Positions 50,365 through 50,721 of a stretch of DNA of 50,721 bases are shown piece by piece. The position numbers were made by a program, and so were the translations under genes. The notes under the pieces are model-generated. The model ran no database searches and was not told the DNA's origin. It saw only the letters and a list, made by a program, of their open reading frames with translations. Position 1 is the stretch's first letter, and each line of letters begins with the position of its first letter. The DNA lies in the NCBI GenBank assembly GCA_040414495.1, contig JBEDUI010000046.1:1-50721 (forward strand), in the 5' to 3' direction. Source of the DNA: DATAVB01 sp040414495. Lineage in GTDB: Bacteria > Actinomycetota > Actinomycetes > Mycobacteriales > QHCD01.

Positions 50365-50721
50365 CTACTGCGCAGGTGCAGTGGCCGGTGTGGTGCCGAC
50401 GTCGATGGTGGCCCAGCCCAAGCTGCCGCCCGGTCCGGTGGCGGCTACGCGGTAGTAGCCGGCCTGGGGGAACGTCAGCGTGAAATTCGCTTGGCCGCCG
50501 GTCATCGTCACGGTTGACGGATTGCCAGCCGGCGCGGTGACGCCGGGTGGCGGGGTATAGCTGAGCTGGACCGGGCCGTTCACGGCGGAGTCGAGGCTGA
50601 GTCCGGGCGTCTCTGCCATCAGGCCGATGGACACCGGCTTGCCCGGAGCCGGTTCGGAAATATTGCTCAGGATGTTTCCGGGATTGTGAAATGCCAGGGA
50701 GTCCGGCGGGCTCACCGGCAT
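50365..50721 (-). CDS. C-terminal part of a protein with an Ig-like/beta-sandwich tail (partial)
   Basis: The reading frame enters from the right edge and ends at 50365 after 118 visible codons. It is rich in Gly, Pro, Thr and Ser, with the segment FTLTFPQAGYYRVAATGPGG, typical of beta-sandwich domains in exported actinobacterial proteins. A Met codon coincides exactly with the edge and may be internal. No catalytic motif is visible, so the identity is unresolved; a cell-surface or secreted protein is likely. Confidence 0.55.
   Translation of the reverse strand: MPVSPPDSLAFHNPGNILSNISEPAPGKPVSIGLMAETPGLSLDSAVNGPVQLSYTPPPGVTAPAGNPSTVTMTGGQANFTLTFPQAGYYRVAATGPGGSLGWATIDVGTTPATAPAQ

Overview
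The window is GC-rich chromosomal DNA from an actinomycete; the genus cannot be fixed from the sequence alone. The grounds are codon usage rich in G/C at third positions, frequent GTG starts, ATGA and GTGA gene overlaps, Tat-type lipoprotein signals on solute-binding proteins, a HspR-like MerR regulator divergent from hsp20, and ABC sugar importers that lack their own ATPase. There are no rRNA or tRNA genes, phage genes, complete insertion sequences or CRISPR arrays.

Almost the whole window is a carbohydrate and sugar-acid catabolic region made of several operons. (1) 1-5701: a partial zinc alcohol dehydrogenase and a type I sulfatase, a dienelactone hydrolase, and an orphan family 5 (oligopeptide-type) binding lipoprotein. 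(2) 5702-7781: a decayed strip with gene remnants around an intact MerR/hsp20 divergon. (3) 7782-24408: two large operons facing away from an IclR regulator. The left one encodes Gfo/Idh oxidoreductase, SDR, a ceramidase-like hydrolase, an IlvD/Edd sugar-acid dehydratase and a DapA-type aldolase. The right one encodes an ABC importer, a FAD oxidase, a GNAT, a PhyH-type dioxygenase and a second ABC importer. Both are headed by nearly the same promoter-operator cassette in opposite orientation, so IclR probably controls all of them as one system. (4) 24413-29155, minus strand: Gfo/Idh, cyclase-family hydrolase, GntR regulator and a secreted SGNH esterase with a CBM9-like tail. (5) 29349-37021, plus strand: an enolase-superfamily acid-sugar dehydratase/racemase, two cytoplasmic glycoside hydrolases (a GH-D-like barrel and a GH2) and a secreted GxGYxYP-type protein. 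(6) 37036-43259, minus strand: five tightly coupled genes, namely class III aminotransferase, IclR, binding lipoprotein, GH20-like barrel and an MlrC/M81-type protein. (7) 43444-49854: a GntR/FadR regulator divergent from a second enolase-superfamily dehydratase, a RraA-type aldolase, a binding lipoprotein and an unusual single-chain importer in which both permease halves are fused. (8) 49883-50721: a small membrane protein and the tail of an Ig-like or cell-surface protein.

The working model is that secreted esterase and glycan-binding proteins, together with binding lipoproteins, capture decorated (acetylated, sulfated, methylated or amino-substituted) oligosaccharides or sugar acids. Permeases driven by an ATPase encoded elsewhere import them, cytoplasmic GH enzymes cut them, and Gfo/Idh, SDR, dehydratase and aldolase sets carry the acids to pyruvate-level products. 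No substrate is proven by the sequence. The most informative signals are the duplicated IclR promoter-operator cassette, the fused permease, the amine-oxidase/acetyltransferase/dioxygenase cassette between two importers, and several modified catalytic motifs.
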